Below are positions 43,962 to 52,458 of a DNA stretch of 64,000 nucleotides, piece after piece; position 1 is the first letter of the stretch, and every line of letters begins with the position of its first letter. The translations under genes were made by a program, and so were the position numbers. Source of the stretch: Candidatus Zixiibacteriota bacterium (lineage in GTDB: Bacteria > Zixibacteria > MSB-5A5 > GN15 > FEB-12); NCBI GenBank assembly GCA_017999435.1, contig JAGNLV010000002.1:610161-674160 (forward strand), in the 5' to 3' direction. The notes below the pieces were generated by a model. It had not been told where the DNA came from and did no database searches. It saw only the letters and a list, made by a program, of their open reading frames with translations.

Positions 43962-45917
43962 TCAACAGGCGGCCGGGAGCGGTCCGGAGCGGAACAGGTA
44001 GTCGATCAGGAGAGTCAGATCCGACACCTTGATTGCTCCGTCGGCGTTCGCGTCGCCGTGTTCCGCGCACGCCGGAGCGGGACCGCCGCGAAACAGGTAG
44101 TTGATCAGGGCGGTCAGGTCCGAGACTTTCACGGCTCCGTCGTCGTTGAAATCGCCGCGGAGCACACAGCAGGTGGCCGCGCGGCGAACCACCCGCCCGT
44201 CCGACCAATCGGTCGCATCGCCAAGCGCGTAGCGATGCGCCCGAACGCGCCAGTGGTAGGCGGAGAGCGCCGGGAAGGCGGCGGCGTCGACGACGGTGTC
44301 GGCGGCGGAAACGTCCAGGACGGCCAGGATGGTGCTGAAGCCTGCATCGGCGGCGATCTGCACCGTGTAGTGGTCGTCGTTCTCCCTCCAGCACGTCGAC
44401 CAGCGGAGAGCGACGGTATCATCGGTCGGGCCGAGTGCGACCGCGGAATCCGGAGGGCTGATCAGCCGGGGAGCCAAAAACGGAATCTCCCAGTTGGCGC
44501 CGTAGACGTCCTGGTTGCCGTTGCGCGTGTCGGTCCAGGCGGCATGGAGGTAGTTGTTCCGAATACTGACGCCGATGTATTCGGCGATGAGGCCGGCCAT
44601 GGGAGCGAGCGCGGATTTTGCGACCGGGGCGGGAGCGTCCGGACCCGGGCGGTCGCGGTCCGATTTTTTGAGCGAACTCGGATTGATGGAGACTTCCGAC
44701 ACGCGGTGGTTGCGGGTGAAGGATGCGCCGCCGTCGAACGAATACGCCGCATACACATCGAAAAGGTAGTGATTGGCCGGATCGGTGCGCTGGTCGTACC
44801 AGATACAGGCGAGCGTGCCCTCGTCATTAATCACCAGCCACGGGTGAAACTGGTCAGTGCTGTCGGTGTCTCCCCCCAGGCCGTCGTTGATGCGGATCGG
44901 TTCGGACCAGGTTGCGCCGCCGTCGAGCGATCGGAGGAAGTCGATCTCGTAGTCGAAAAACGATCCGACGGTATCCATGTTCGCGTAGGCGACATAGAGG
45001 TTGCCGCCGTGGGGGAAGGCGGAGAGGTCGGCGGCCACCACCGGCTGGTTGTAGACGTCGACGAACCCGTCGACCTGGCCCCAGTTGCCGAAGGTGGTGC
45101 GGATAAACTGCGGCGGGCCGAACGTCGCACCGCCGTCGGTGGACTTCACGCAATGGAGCGCATAGGAGAAGTTGCAGTCGGGGTCGGCCCACACGCCAAT
45201 CCAGAACACATAGACGCTGCCGTCCGCTCCCACCAGCGGGTTGGCAAACTGACCGGCGTCGACATCCGTCCAGCCGCAGTCGGTGAAATCCCAGGGCTGG
45301 CCGACGATGACGGGGGGATCGAAACCGGCGGCGCCGTCGGTCGAGCGCGCGAACATGATCCGGGTCGGGTTGGGAAAGCGGGCCCAGGCCGCGTAGACGT
45401 TTCCGGAGTGGGGGCCGGTGGTGCGATCGACCGTAATGAACTGCTTGTCCTCGAAATATGGTCCCGACGTTCCCTCGACGGTCACCGGTCCGCTCCACGT
45501 CATCCCGTTGTCAGTGGATTTGAGGAAGCTGATGAAGGAAGAGTCGGTAAACTGGTAGGCGGGCACGTAGTCGAGGACGCTGATATAGAACGTGCCGTTG
45601 CGGTCCACCGTCAGGGTGGGGTCGGATTGCTGTTCGCCCACCTGCTGGGTCGGCGGGATCAGCCAGTCGACCCAGAAGTCGGGGGAGCCGAATGCGATGC
45701 CGATCGCGACCTGGCGGTAGCCGAGGCGGAAGTCGCGCCAGACCGCCACCACTCTCGTGCTGTCGAGCGGGGAGATCCAGATCTGTTCCTCGTTCTGCAG
45801 CTCATAGTAGGGCGAGGAAATCGGGTAGTTGGCCGGGATGGGGGGATCGGCCGCGAGTGCGGATCCGGCCGCCGCCACCACAACCGCCACCAAGACCAGC
45901 AGTAATCCAGCCTTCAT
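43962..45917 (-). CDS. Secreted sialidase-like (BNR-repeat) protein with dockerin-like tail
   Basis: 651 residues. Signal MKAGLLLVLVAVVVAAAGSALA. Several Asp-box/BNR repeats of the form S-x-DGGxTW (STDNGMTWSG; SLDGGATWSEPI; STDGGATFGPP; SFDGGASFTRN) indicate a sialidase/neuraminidase-type propeller (about 25-500). A fibronectin-III-like domain follows (about 500-590), then two dockerin-like repeats (GDFNDDGAVKVSDLTALINY; GDANADGAIKVSDLTLLIDY). The full sialidase catalytic set is not obvious, so binding rather than hydrolysis is possible. Ribosome site AAGGAT; promoter with an overlapping palindrome upstream. Confidence 0.88.
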   Translation of the reverse strand: MKAGLLLVLVAVVVAAAGSALAADPPIPANYPISSPYYELQNEEQIWISPLDSTRVVAVWRDFRLGYRQVAIGIAFGSPDFWVDWLIPPTQQVGEQQSDPTLTVDRNGTFYISVLDYVPAYQFTDSSFISFLKSTDNGMTWSGPVTVEGTSGPYFEDKQFITVDRTTGPHSGNVYAAWARFPNPTRIMFARSTDGAAGFDPPVIVGQPWDFTDCGWTDVDAGQFANPLVGADGSVYVFWIGVWADPDCNFSYALHCVKSTDGGATFGPPQFIRTTFGNWGQVDGFVDVYNQPVVAADLSAFPHGGNLYVAYANMDTVGSFFDYEIDFLRSLDGGATWSEPIRINDGLGGDTDSTDQFHPWLVINDEGTLACIWYDQRTDPANHYLFDVYAAYSFDGGASFTRNHRVSEVSINPSSLKKSDRDRPGPDAPAPVAKSALAPMAGLIAEYIGVSIRNNYLHAAWTDTRNGNQDVYGANWEIPFLAPRLISPPDSAVALGPTDDTVALRWSTCWRENDDHYTVQIAADAGFSTILAVLDVSAADTVVDAAAFPALSAYHWRVRAHRYALGDATDWSDGRVVRRAATCCVLRGDFNDDGAVKVSDLTALINYLFRGGPAPACAEHGDANADGAIKVSDLTLLIDYLFRSGPLPAAC

Positions 45918-45968
45918 AGTGATCCTTTCCTGAGCGGGCGGGCTTCGATGACATCGGGATAGTATATA

Positions 45969-45983
45969 GGACTAATATAGTCC
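45969..45983. promoter_or_regulatory. Palindrome overlapping the sialidase-like gene -10
   Basis: GGACTA-ATA-TAGTCC (6+3+6) covers the -10 at 45974-45979. Candidate operator. Confidence 0.45.
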
Positions 45984-46002
45984 GGTCTACGTGCGGACGC
46001 AA
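45974..46002 (-). promoter_or_regulatory. Promoter of the sialidase-like gene
   Basis: On the minus strand: TTGCGT (46002-45997), 17-bp spacer, TATATT (45979-45974), about 57 bp before the ATG. Confidence 0.65.
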
Positions 46003-46040
46003 GTCGATTCTGCCGCCCGCGGGTGCGGGGGCGTCAGGCA

Positions 46041-46075
46041 CAAGAAGCGGGCGGAGCCGTACCGGCCCCGCCCGC
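46041..46075 (-). terminator. Terminator of the M14 carboxypeptidase gene
   Basis: On the minus strand: GCGGGCGGGGCCG / CGGCTCCGCCCGC stem (12 of 13 paired), a 3-nt loop and a TTCTTG tail, 20 bp after the stop. Confidence 0.75.
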
Positions 46076-46095
46076 AAGATACCATCGTCGAACGG

Positions 46096-48924
46096 TCACT
46101 TCTGCTGGTACGACTCGAACCCGCCGGCGAATCCGGGGCCGTAGAGGACGGCGTTCAGGAGGAGTTGTCGAGTGCCGTAGGTGTAAGCCCGGAACGTGGG
46201 GTCGCCGGCGAACATGATGATCTGTCCCTGGCCCTGGCGTTCGTGAGTAATGTACGCGCTGCCGGCCCAGCGGCGGCGGGCTTCCGGCCAGAGCAGACCG
46301 GCCAACCGCAGTTTCATCTCGTCGGGGGTGAGCCGGGCGACAGCGGTGACCGGGGATTTGGCCAGCCAGCAGTCATCGGCCCAGACGAACACCGGCAGGC
46401 GCCGGCCGAGTCCGAAGGCGAGGTAGTGTTCGGGATTGAGGTCGGCCTGCAGGATTACGCCGCGCGGGTGGAAGCGGCGCGCCCAGCGGTCGGCTTCCTC
46501 GTCCGATCCCGTCGCCCGGCCCTCCCGCTCGCCCTTGTCCTCTTCTTTGGCGGCGGACACTTTCTCCGGATGCCAGAGCGCCATCGTGTCGACGACCGGC
46601 GCGTCGGCGGCGATTTCCCGCTGCAGGGCGGCATCGTAGTCGCCCAGCCTCGACAGCACCTGGCTGCGGAGGCGCACCGCGGAGAGGCTGCCGGCGGTGT
46701 CGGCGGCCCAGTCGCCGCTCGAGCCTATGAGGATGAGCGTCCCGCCGTCGCCCACCCACTTCGCGATCTTGCCGGGAATTCCTCCGCCGAGGAGATCGCC
46801 GAGTCCGCCCCACGAATCGGGAATGATGAGCACGTTGTAGGACGACAGGTCGGACCAGGCCATCCGGTCGAACGACACCAGCGAATGGGGCATCCCCAGT
46901 TGCCTGTCGATGGTGAACCAGAGTGAGCCGCTGGTGCCGGAGCTCAGCGGCATGCCCACGGCGAGCGCCACCCGGGGCTGGCGGAGCAGACGGAAAGTGC
47001 CCGCCCCAAGCTTCGAGCCGATCTCGGAGTACCCGGTGCTGATGCCGCGGATGTCAATTCCCACCTCGGCCGCGAGGCGGGCGACGATGTCGGGGAGGTT
47101 GTCCGGATTGCCGCGCCGGCGAAGCACGAGCGCTCCCGCCCCGTAATCGCGCCCCTCCAGGCGAAACGGTTTCTCGGCCGCGTGGACGGTCACATCTTCA
47201 GCAAACAGGCGATTGAGCACAAGGTAGGTCTTCTCGCCGACCATGTCGACGGCGTAGCCGTAGGAGGCGTCGGCATTGTGGACCCCCCCGCCGGCGGGCG
47301 CGGCCTCGGTGATCGGCTCGACCGCTGCCGGGAGACGGCCGGTCGTGAAGTAGGCGTCCAGATTGTACAGGAGAGGCACCGACCAGGCCGAGGTCTCGTA
47401 CATGCGGGTTTCGCCGTGCTTCTCCAGTTCCCTCCGCTCCTCCTCGAGGAACGACTTGCTCAGATGCGGGTCGAACTCGAGGATGGCTTTGGCCAGGGCG
47501 CCGTGGGGCTGGGCGGTGCTCACGATGAAAGTGCCGGCTGGGAACGCGGTGCGGCCGCGCGGCTCATTGTACGCATTCAGCGCCGACGGGTCCGCGAAAG
47601 AATCAGTCGCGCGCGTCACTTGAATGCCCTGGGCGACGAGGGAGCGGATAAAGCGGCTCATCTTGATTTCGTCCCGGTCGGGGGGGAAGAGGAACGTGAG
47701 CCCGCCGGCGCGGCCGGCCTCGGTGATCTCTTTCCGGGAGCGGTGGTAGTCGCGCAGGATATCGGCGCGGTGGTCGGCGGTCGTTTTCAGGTTGGCGAGC
47801 GACGAGGTGAACTGGTGGTTGACCGCCTCGTGGTAGGTCAGCAGGTAGTCGCCGCTCTGGCGGACGAACCGGCCATCGACGCCCGCCTGCTCGTAGAGGA
47901 TTCCGACCGCGCCGAAAAACGTCGGCCAGGCGGAGCCGTAGCCGACGTACCACTGGTCGTTCCACTCGCCCGTATAGTAGGGCCAGCCGCGGCGGTCGAG
48001 CGCCGCGGCCTGCTCGCGGCCGTACACCTCGTACCACTTCAGCACGTTCGCGGGAGTGTTGGGGTTGATCGGCTCGCGCGGCGGCGAAAACAGAAAGGTG
48101 CCATCTGAGCCCATCTCGTGCCCGTCGATTACGAGCACCGGGTGGTATTTGACGATGCTTCGCACGCGGCCTTCGGTCTCCGGCTGGGTCAGGAGGATCC
48201 AGTCGCGGTTCAGGTCGAACCAGTAGTGGTTGCCCCGGCCGCGCGGCCAGACGCCGGAGTGCTGGAGTGACCAGGGATCGTAGTTGGGCGTGGCGCTGCG
48301 GTAGGTCTCCAGCATCGCGAGATAGCGCTCCCGGCCGTCGGGATTCTCCGACGGTTCGATCAGGATGACCAGGTTTTTGAGCAGGTGGAGCGTCGCTTCG
48401 TCGCCGGCCGCCGCCAGATGCCACGCCAGGCGCACCGCGGCATCGCAGCCGGAGATTTCGTCGCCGTGGATGCTGTAGGCGAGCCAGCAGAAAGCCGGGA
48501 GGTCGCGCACCTGCGCGTCGAGTTCGGCGGCCGAGCCGAACGCCTCCGGGTCGGCGACCTTGTCCATCGCCGCGCGGAGCTCATCGAGACGGGCGAGGTT
48601 CTCGGGAGCCGAGATGATCAGGTGGTAGAGCTCGCGCCCCTCGTGCGTGAGGCCGTGGGGTTCCAGCAGAACGCGGTCGGAGGCGTCGGCCAGTTTCCTA
48701 AAATACGCGTCCATCTCGTCCCAACCGGCCGGCCAGACGCCGACCGGCTCGACTAGGAAGTCGTTCGGGTTGGGCACGGCCCGGTCATACACGCTGACGT
48801 CATAGAAGGGGACGGTGTCCTGCGGCAGATCGGGGTCGTAGGACGGGTGGGCGCCGGCGGCCGACACGGCCTGCCACGCCATGAGAGCCGCCCCGAGGAA
48901 GGCTGAGCGAAGCACGTGAGTCAT
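46096..48924 (-). CDS. Secreted M14-family zinc carboxypeptidase
   Basis: 942 residues from ATG 48924 with ribosome site TAGGAGAT. Signal HVLRSAFLGAALMAWQAVSAAGA. The N-terminal catalytic domain shows the M14 zinc pair in YSIHGDEISG (HxxE), a family block NLVILIEPSENPDGRERY, NHYWFDLNRDWILLTQPET and a downstream His in VIDGHEMGSDGTF. Residues beyond about 400 are a long C-terminal region (about 540 residues), part of which (LGMPHSLVSFDRM; YNVLIIPDSWGG) resembles a class-I glutamine-amidotransferase-like/ThuA-type fold seen in large bacterial M14 proteins. There is no dockerin tail. It is probably periplasmic or secreted. Confidence 0.88.
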   Translation of the reverse strand: MTHVLRSAFLGAALMAWQAVSAAGAHPSYDPDLPQDTVPFYDVSVYDRAVPNPNDFLVEPVGVWPAGWDEMDAYFRKLADASDRVLLEPHGLTHEGRELYHLIISAPENLARLDELRAAMDKVADPEAFGSAAELDAQVRDLPAFCWLAYSIHGDEISGCDAAVRLAWHLAAAGDEATLHLLKNLVILIEPSENPDGRERYLAMLETYRSATPNYDPWSLQHSGVWPRGRGNHYWFDLNRDWILLTQPETEGRVRSIVKYHPVLVIDGHEMGSDGTFLFSPPREPINPNTPANVLKWYEVYGREQAAALDRRGWPYYTGEWNDQWYVGYGSAWPTFFGAVGILYEQAGVDGRFVRQSGDYLLTYHEAVNHQFTSSLANLKTTADHRADILRDYHRSRKEITEAGRAGGLTFLFPPDRDEIKMSRFIRSLVAQGIQVTRATDSFADPSALNAYNEPRGRTAFPAGTFIVSTAQPHGALAKAILEFDPHLSKSFLEEERRELEKHGETRMYETSAWSVPLLYNLDAYFTTGRLPAAVEPITEAAPAGGGVHNADASYGYAVDMVGEKTYLVLNRLFAEDVTVHAAEKPFRLEGRDYGAGALVLRRRGNPDNLPDIVARLAAEVGIDIRGISTGYSEIGSKLGAGTFRLLRQPRVALAVGMPLSSGTSGSLWFTIDRQLGMPHSLVSFDRMAWSDLSSYNVLIIPDSWGGLGDLLGGGIPGKIAKWVGDGGTLILIGSSGDWAADTAGSLSAVRLRSQVLSRLGDYDAALQREIAADAPVVDTMALWHPEKVSAAKEEDKGEREGRATGSDEEADRWARRFHPRGVILQADLNPEHYLAFGLGRRLPVFVWADDCWLAKSPVTAVARLTPDEMKLRLAGLLWPEARRRWAGSAYITHERQGQGQIIMFAGDPTFRAYTYGTRQLLLNAVLYGPGFAGGFESYQQK

Positions 48925-49026
48925 ACGCGATCTCCTAGTGCGCGAAGGTGGCTTGTCCATTCGGGATAAGAAACCGGCGGGGCCAGGGGGTGTAAAGGGA
49001 TTTTCTCGCCGCGCGGCGGCGGCGCC

Positions 49027-50145
49027 TTACGGCCGAGAAGTCGGGGCAGGGGGAGCCGCGCCCGCGCTGTCGGCCTCGGACTGCCCGTCCTCGGGCGTGT
49101 GCATGCGGATCTCGAGAAGCCGGACGAGGGCGACAAAAACCGCGGCGATGAGCGGCCCGATCACCAGTCCCAGCAGGCCGAACATCGCCACCCCGCCCAT
49201 GATGGCGAAAAACAGCAGCAGCGGATGCATCTCGGTGCGGCCGGCCACGAGGTAGGGGCGAATGATGTTGTCGCTCTGCGATATCACCACCGTGCCGATC
49301 GCGATGACGAGCAGGCCCTTGACGACCGAGCCACCGAGAATGAGAATGATGCCGGCGGGGATATACACGATGAAGGCCCCGAAAACCGGGATGATCGACA
49401 GAAAGAACATGAGAGCGGCCCAGAAAAGGGCCGAGGGAATGCCGACCGCGGCGAACAGGATCCCCCCGAGCGTCCCCTGGATGAGGGCGACGATCAGCCC
49501 GCCGTACATCGTCGCATAGATCACGTCGCGCAGCTTCTCGGTGACCCGGTCGACCTGCTCGGTCGGCAGCGGCACCAGGCGCTTCACCTTGCGGACGAGC
49601 TCCGCGCCGTCGCGGAAAAAGTAGAACATCGTGAAGAGCATGAGGACGAAGTGAAAGATGGCGCGCGTGGCGTTGGTAATGAGCCAGGAGGTTTGCGCAA
49701 ATATGATACCCGTGATATTGTCCAACCCGTCGCGAATCAACTCGTCGACGTTGAGCTTTGAAATGTCGAAGTACTGGGAGAGGCGGAGCTTGACAGCCTC
49801 CAGCCAGGGGGGAGTGGCCCTGAGGATTTCATCGAATTCCCCCGCCTCGTACATCTCGTTCACGGCCGCCACCGCGTCGGCCGCCTCGCTCACAATCATC
49901 GCAAACAGATAGCCGAGGGGGCCGATGATAAGCAGGAGGATGCACAGGCACATGATGAGCGCGCAGGCGCCGGGAGAGTGGATGCGGCGCAGGAGCCGCT
50001 GGTAGAGCGGGTAGAAGAGGATCACGAACACGCTCGCCCAGGCGATCGGGACCAAGAAGGGGATGATGAGCCGGTAGAAAAGGTAGACGAAGACGGCGGT
50101 GAAGATCAGAAAGAGCAGGCCGAGCAGGTATTCCCGTTTCATCAT
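49027..50145 (-). CDS. AI-2E family transporter (PerM/TqsA-like)
   Basis: 372 residues with about eight helices in the AI-2E pattern: an N-terminal pair (LLGLLFLIFTAVFVYLFYRLIIPFLVPIAWA), a soluble stretch (about 85-150), then helices including FFLSIIPVFGAFIVYIPAGIILI, SDNIIRPYLVAGRTEMHPLLLFFAIMGGVAMFG and a last helix GLLGLVIGPLIAAVFVALVRL. The family exports or gates small molecules (AI-2, and ions in some members). The substrate here is unknown. Two adjacent ATG codons (50145, 50142) are possible starts; no strong ribosome site is visible. Confidence 0.9.
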   Translation of the reverse strand: MMKREYLLGLLFLIFTAVFVYLFYRLIIPFLVPIAWASVFVILFYPLYQRLLRRIHSPGACALIMCLCILLLIIGPLGYLFAMIVSEAADAVAAVNEMYEAGEFDEILRATPPWLEAVKLRLSQYFDISKLNVDELIRDGLDNITGIIFAQTSWLITNATRAIFHFVLMLFTMFYFFRDGAELVRKVKRLVPLPTEQVDRVTEKLRDVIYATMYGGLIVALIQGTLGGILFAAVGIPSALFWAALMFFLSIIPVFGAFIVYIPAGIILILGGSVVKGLLVIAIGTVVISQSDNIIRPYLVAGRTEMHPLLLFFAIMGGVAMFGLLGLVIGPLIAAVFVALVRLLEIRMHTPEDGQSEADSAGAAPPAPTSRP

Positions 50146-50510
50146 TCGCTATCCGATTGGCGTGAGTATCTCCGGAGCAGTTTACGGCAATTGCGGGTGG
50201 GGAGCAAAGTAAAAAGCGGGGCGGGGGGTTCGCGGAGGTTGGCGGCGGCTACGCAAGTTGCTGCTGTGCAATATCTTGTCTCATCGCTAGGCGGGCGAGG
50301 AAGTGATCCGGGAGAATTGATCTGCAGCGGGGCGCCGGCTGTGGCCGCATCGGCCGGAGATGGACGGGGGTTCTCTTTTTTCGGTTCCTCGCGAAAAGAT
50401 AAGCGCTTGGGGTCAAGGATTTTAGGAATAGGTCGAAAATTAAATAAAGAAAAACCGACGGCGGGCATTGAGTGTCTCGCTCGGTGCTCGTGAATTTAAA
50501 CGCATTCATT
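50146..50510. other. Divergent intergenic region
   Basis: The left half is GC-rich. From about 50390 it is AT-rich with A-tracts upstream of the small basic-protein gene and probably holds its promoter, but I cannot fix a -35/-10 pair. Short frames here have no coding character. Confidence 0.4.
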
Positions 50511-50525
50511 AAGAAGGAGTCTGGT

Positions 50526-50933
50526 ATGGCTACGCGTAGAACCAACACTGCCCGTCGTGCTGTGCCGCGTCGTCGCGCTTATCAGCGCAAGGTTACCCGT
50601 CCGTGGTCTCGTCAGGAGATCCAATTCATGCGGCGCTACTACCGCCAGTACGAGACCTCATGGATCGCCCGTCAGCTGAATCGGACTGTCTACTCGGTTC
50701 GCTACAAAGCCTGCAGCCTGAACATCAAGAAGGCGAACCCGAACGTGTGGAAGGGGAACCGGGGCACCAACAACGCGTGGAATTCCTTCGCGCCGAAGAC
50801 CGGTACCCGCCGTCCGACCCAGAGCCGGACCACGCGGACCCGCCGCACGCCGCGGACCCGGCAGTGGAAAGCGACCGGCTGGCATCGCCAGAACCGGCGT
50901 TCCACCCCGCGCCGCCGCAACCGCAACTGGTAA
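50526..50933 (+). CDS. Small arginine-rich protein with Myb/SANT-like DNA-binding domain
   Basis: 135 residues from ATG 50526 with a strong ribosome site (AAGAAGGAG) and a strong terminator after it. Residues about 24-66 (WSRQEIQFMRRYYRQYETSW, then IARQLNRTVYSVRYKACSLNIKK) match a Myb/SANT or helix-turn-helix repeat: conserved Trp, acidic helix, IA..LNR recognition helix. The N-terminal 23 residues and the last 60 are rich in Arg/Thr/Pro/Asn, giving a very basic, probably unstructured histone-like tail. A nucleoid-associated protein or sequence-specific regulator is inferred. Monocistronic. Confidence 0.8.
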   Translation: MATRRTNTARRAVPRRRAYQRKVTRPWSRQEIQFMRRYYRQYETSWIARQLNRTVYSVRYKACSLNIKKANPNVWKGNRGTNNAWNSFAPKTGTRRPTQSRTTRTRRTPRTRQWKATGWHRQNRRSTPRRRNRNW

Positions 50934-50979
50934 GGACGCCGACGGCGCTGCCGAACAGAATACGACGTACCTTTCATAG

Positions 50980-51016
50980 ATGACCCGCGGGCGCTGCTCC
51001 GCGGGTCATTTTTTTT
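50980..51016 (+). terminator. Rho-independent terminator
   Basis: ATGACCCGCGG / CCGCGGGTCAT 11-bp stem with an 8-nt loop and at least eight T residues. Confidence 0.95.
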
Positions 51017-51066
51017 GGAGGGGAGGCTTCCCCCGCCCGGCCGCGGCACGGGATCTTCCCGCGGGA

Positions 51067-51095
51067 TTGCCCGCCGCCGGGCGACATGCTATATT
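51067..51095 (+). promoter_or_regulatory. Promoter of the cupin gene
   Basis: TTGCCC (51067-51072), 17-bp spacer, TATATT (51090-51095), 24 bp before the ATG. Confidence 0.6.
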
Positions 51096-51119
51096 GCCGG
51101 ACAGAAGGAGATTCTTGTT

Positions 51120-51473
51120 ATGCCGGTAATCAAATACAGCCAGGTCGCGCGCCCGCCGGTCGAGGGGGCCGACATCGACGGGATGACCGGGGGACCGGTG
51201 ATCGGCGAGGACCAGGGGTGGAAAGAAAATGTCCTGCGAGTGTTCCGACTGGCGCCGGGAGGACACTCACCGCGCCACCAGCATGCCTGGGAGCACGTCA
51301 ACTACGTTATCCGGGGACGGGGGCAGCTCCAGATCGGCGAGACTGTCCACGAGCTGGCCGAGAAAGACTTCGCCTTCGTGCCGGGGGAAGCGATGCACCA
51401 GTTCTCGAATCCGTATGACGAGGATTTTGAGTTCATCTGCATCATTCCGAATCTGAACCGGCCGCCGTATTAG
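51120..51473 (+). CDS. Small cupin-domain protein
   Basis: 117 residues from ATG 51120 with ribosome site AGAAGGAGA. It is a single-domain cupin. Motif 1 is APGGHSPRHQHAWEHVNYVI with metal-binding His-x-His and Glu, followed by the conserved RGRGQ turn; motif 2 is FVPGEAMHQFSNP with the third His. It is cytoplasmic (no signal). Small cupins bind a metal and act as dioxygenases, isomerases or sensors; which applies here cannot be told. It lies before the superoxide dismutase gene on the opposite strand. Confidence 0.88.
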   Translation: MPVIKYSQVARPPVEGADIDGMTGGPVIGEDQGWKENVLRVFRLAPGGHSPRHQHAWEHVNYVIRGRGQLQIGETVHELAEKDFAFVPGEAMHQFSNPYDEDFEFICIIPNLNRPPY

Positions 51474-51503
51474 CCGGGAGGGAAGGGGGGTCTGCAAGCA
51501 ACC

Positions 51504-51533
51504 GCGGCCGCCGGCGGTGAAGCCGGCGGCCGC
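51504..51533. terminator. Long GC hairpin between cupin and superoxide dismutase genes
   Basis: Perfect 12-bp stem GCGGCCGCCGGC / GCCGGCGGCCGC with a 6-nt loop between convergent genes. It has no T-run. Confidence 0.5.
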
Positions 51534-51644
51534 GCGTCGTCACGAGGTACAGCACGGGAAATCAGGGATATCGCCCGGGCGCATTCATTCTGCAAACCCG
51601 GCCGCACGGTCGGATGCCCCGGGCCTTCGGCCCTCGACCCCAAC

Positions 51645-52274
51645 CTACTTCTTCGCGTTCTCGTAGTTCCTGTTTGCCTGGTCCCAGTTGAGGACTTCGA
51701 AAAACGCCTCCACGTAGTCGGGGCGGCGGTTCTGGTACTTCAGGTAATAGGCATGCTCCCACACATCGATCCCCACGATCGGCGTCGCGCCGTTCACGAG
51801 GGGGCTGTCCTGGTTGGGAGTGGCGGTAACCTCAAGGCCGTTGGGACCGAGCACAAGCCAGGCCCAGCCGGAGCCGAACTGGTTCTTGGCGGCGTTGCCG
51901 AAGAGCTCCTTGAACTGCGCGAAGCCGCCGAACTTCTGCGTGATCGCCTCGGCGACCGGACCGCCGAATTTCGTCCCCTTCTTCAGCAGCGGCCACAAGA
52001 GGGCGTGGTTGGCGTGGCCGCCGCCGTGGTTGCGAACCGCGGTGCGGATATTCTCCGGAACGCGGCCGAGACCGCGCAGGAGATCGTCGACCGCCAGCGC
52101 CTGAAGGTCCGGATGGTCGGCGAGCGCGGCGTTGAGCTTGTCGACATAGGCCTGGTGGTGCTTGTCGTGGTGGATTTCCATCGTCCTGGCGTCGATGCAG
52201 GGTTCGAGGGCATCGAAGGCGTACCCGAGGGCGGGGACGGTGTGCAGGCGGGGGGCGGTTTTTGTGGTTGCCAT
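51645..52274 (-). CDS. Superoxide dismutase (Fe/Mn family)
   Basis: 209 residues. It converts superoxide to oxygen and hydrogen peroxide in the cytoplasm (no signal peptide). The four metal ligands are His35 in TMEIHHDKHH, His90 in GGHANHALLW, and Asp170 and His174 in GIDVWEHAYYLKYQNRRPDY. GGHANH and the Gln in AAKNQFGSGWAW fit the family; Fe versus Mn use cannot be settled by eye. The N-terminus has an extra ~9 residues before the conserved LPALGYAFDALEP-like start (here VPALGYAFDALEP). Ribosome site GGAGG about 9 bp before ATG 52274. Confidence 0.95.
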   Translation of the reverse strand: MATTKTAPRLHTVPALGYAFDALEPCIDARTMEIHHDKHHQAYVDKLNAALADHPDLQALAVDDLLRGLGRVPENIRTAVRNHGGGHANHALLWPLLKKGTKFGGPVAEAITQKFGGFAQFKELFGNAAKNQFGSGWAWLVLGPNGLEVTATPNQDSPLVNGATPIVGIDVWEHAYYLKYQNRRPDYVEAFFEVLNWDQANRNYENAKK

Positions 52275-52458
52275 ACGAACAAACCTCCGTTAAATTGCAT
52301 TAATTGGAGCTATAAAGTCTCCGTTTCCTTCGTAGTACTATGGTAACACGCGGCGCGCCCGCCGGTTCCCGCCGGCCGCCGCGAACCGGCCGTCCGCAGC
52401 CCCGCACCGGGCGGGGCGCGGCGCCGAGGCGCGGGAACACAATTGAGGAGATGAGTCG

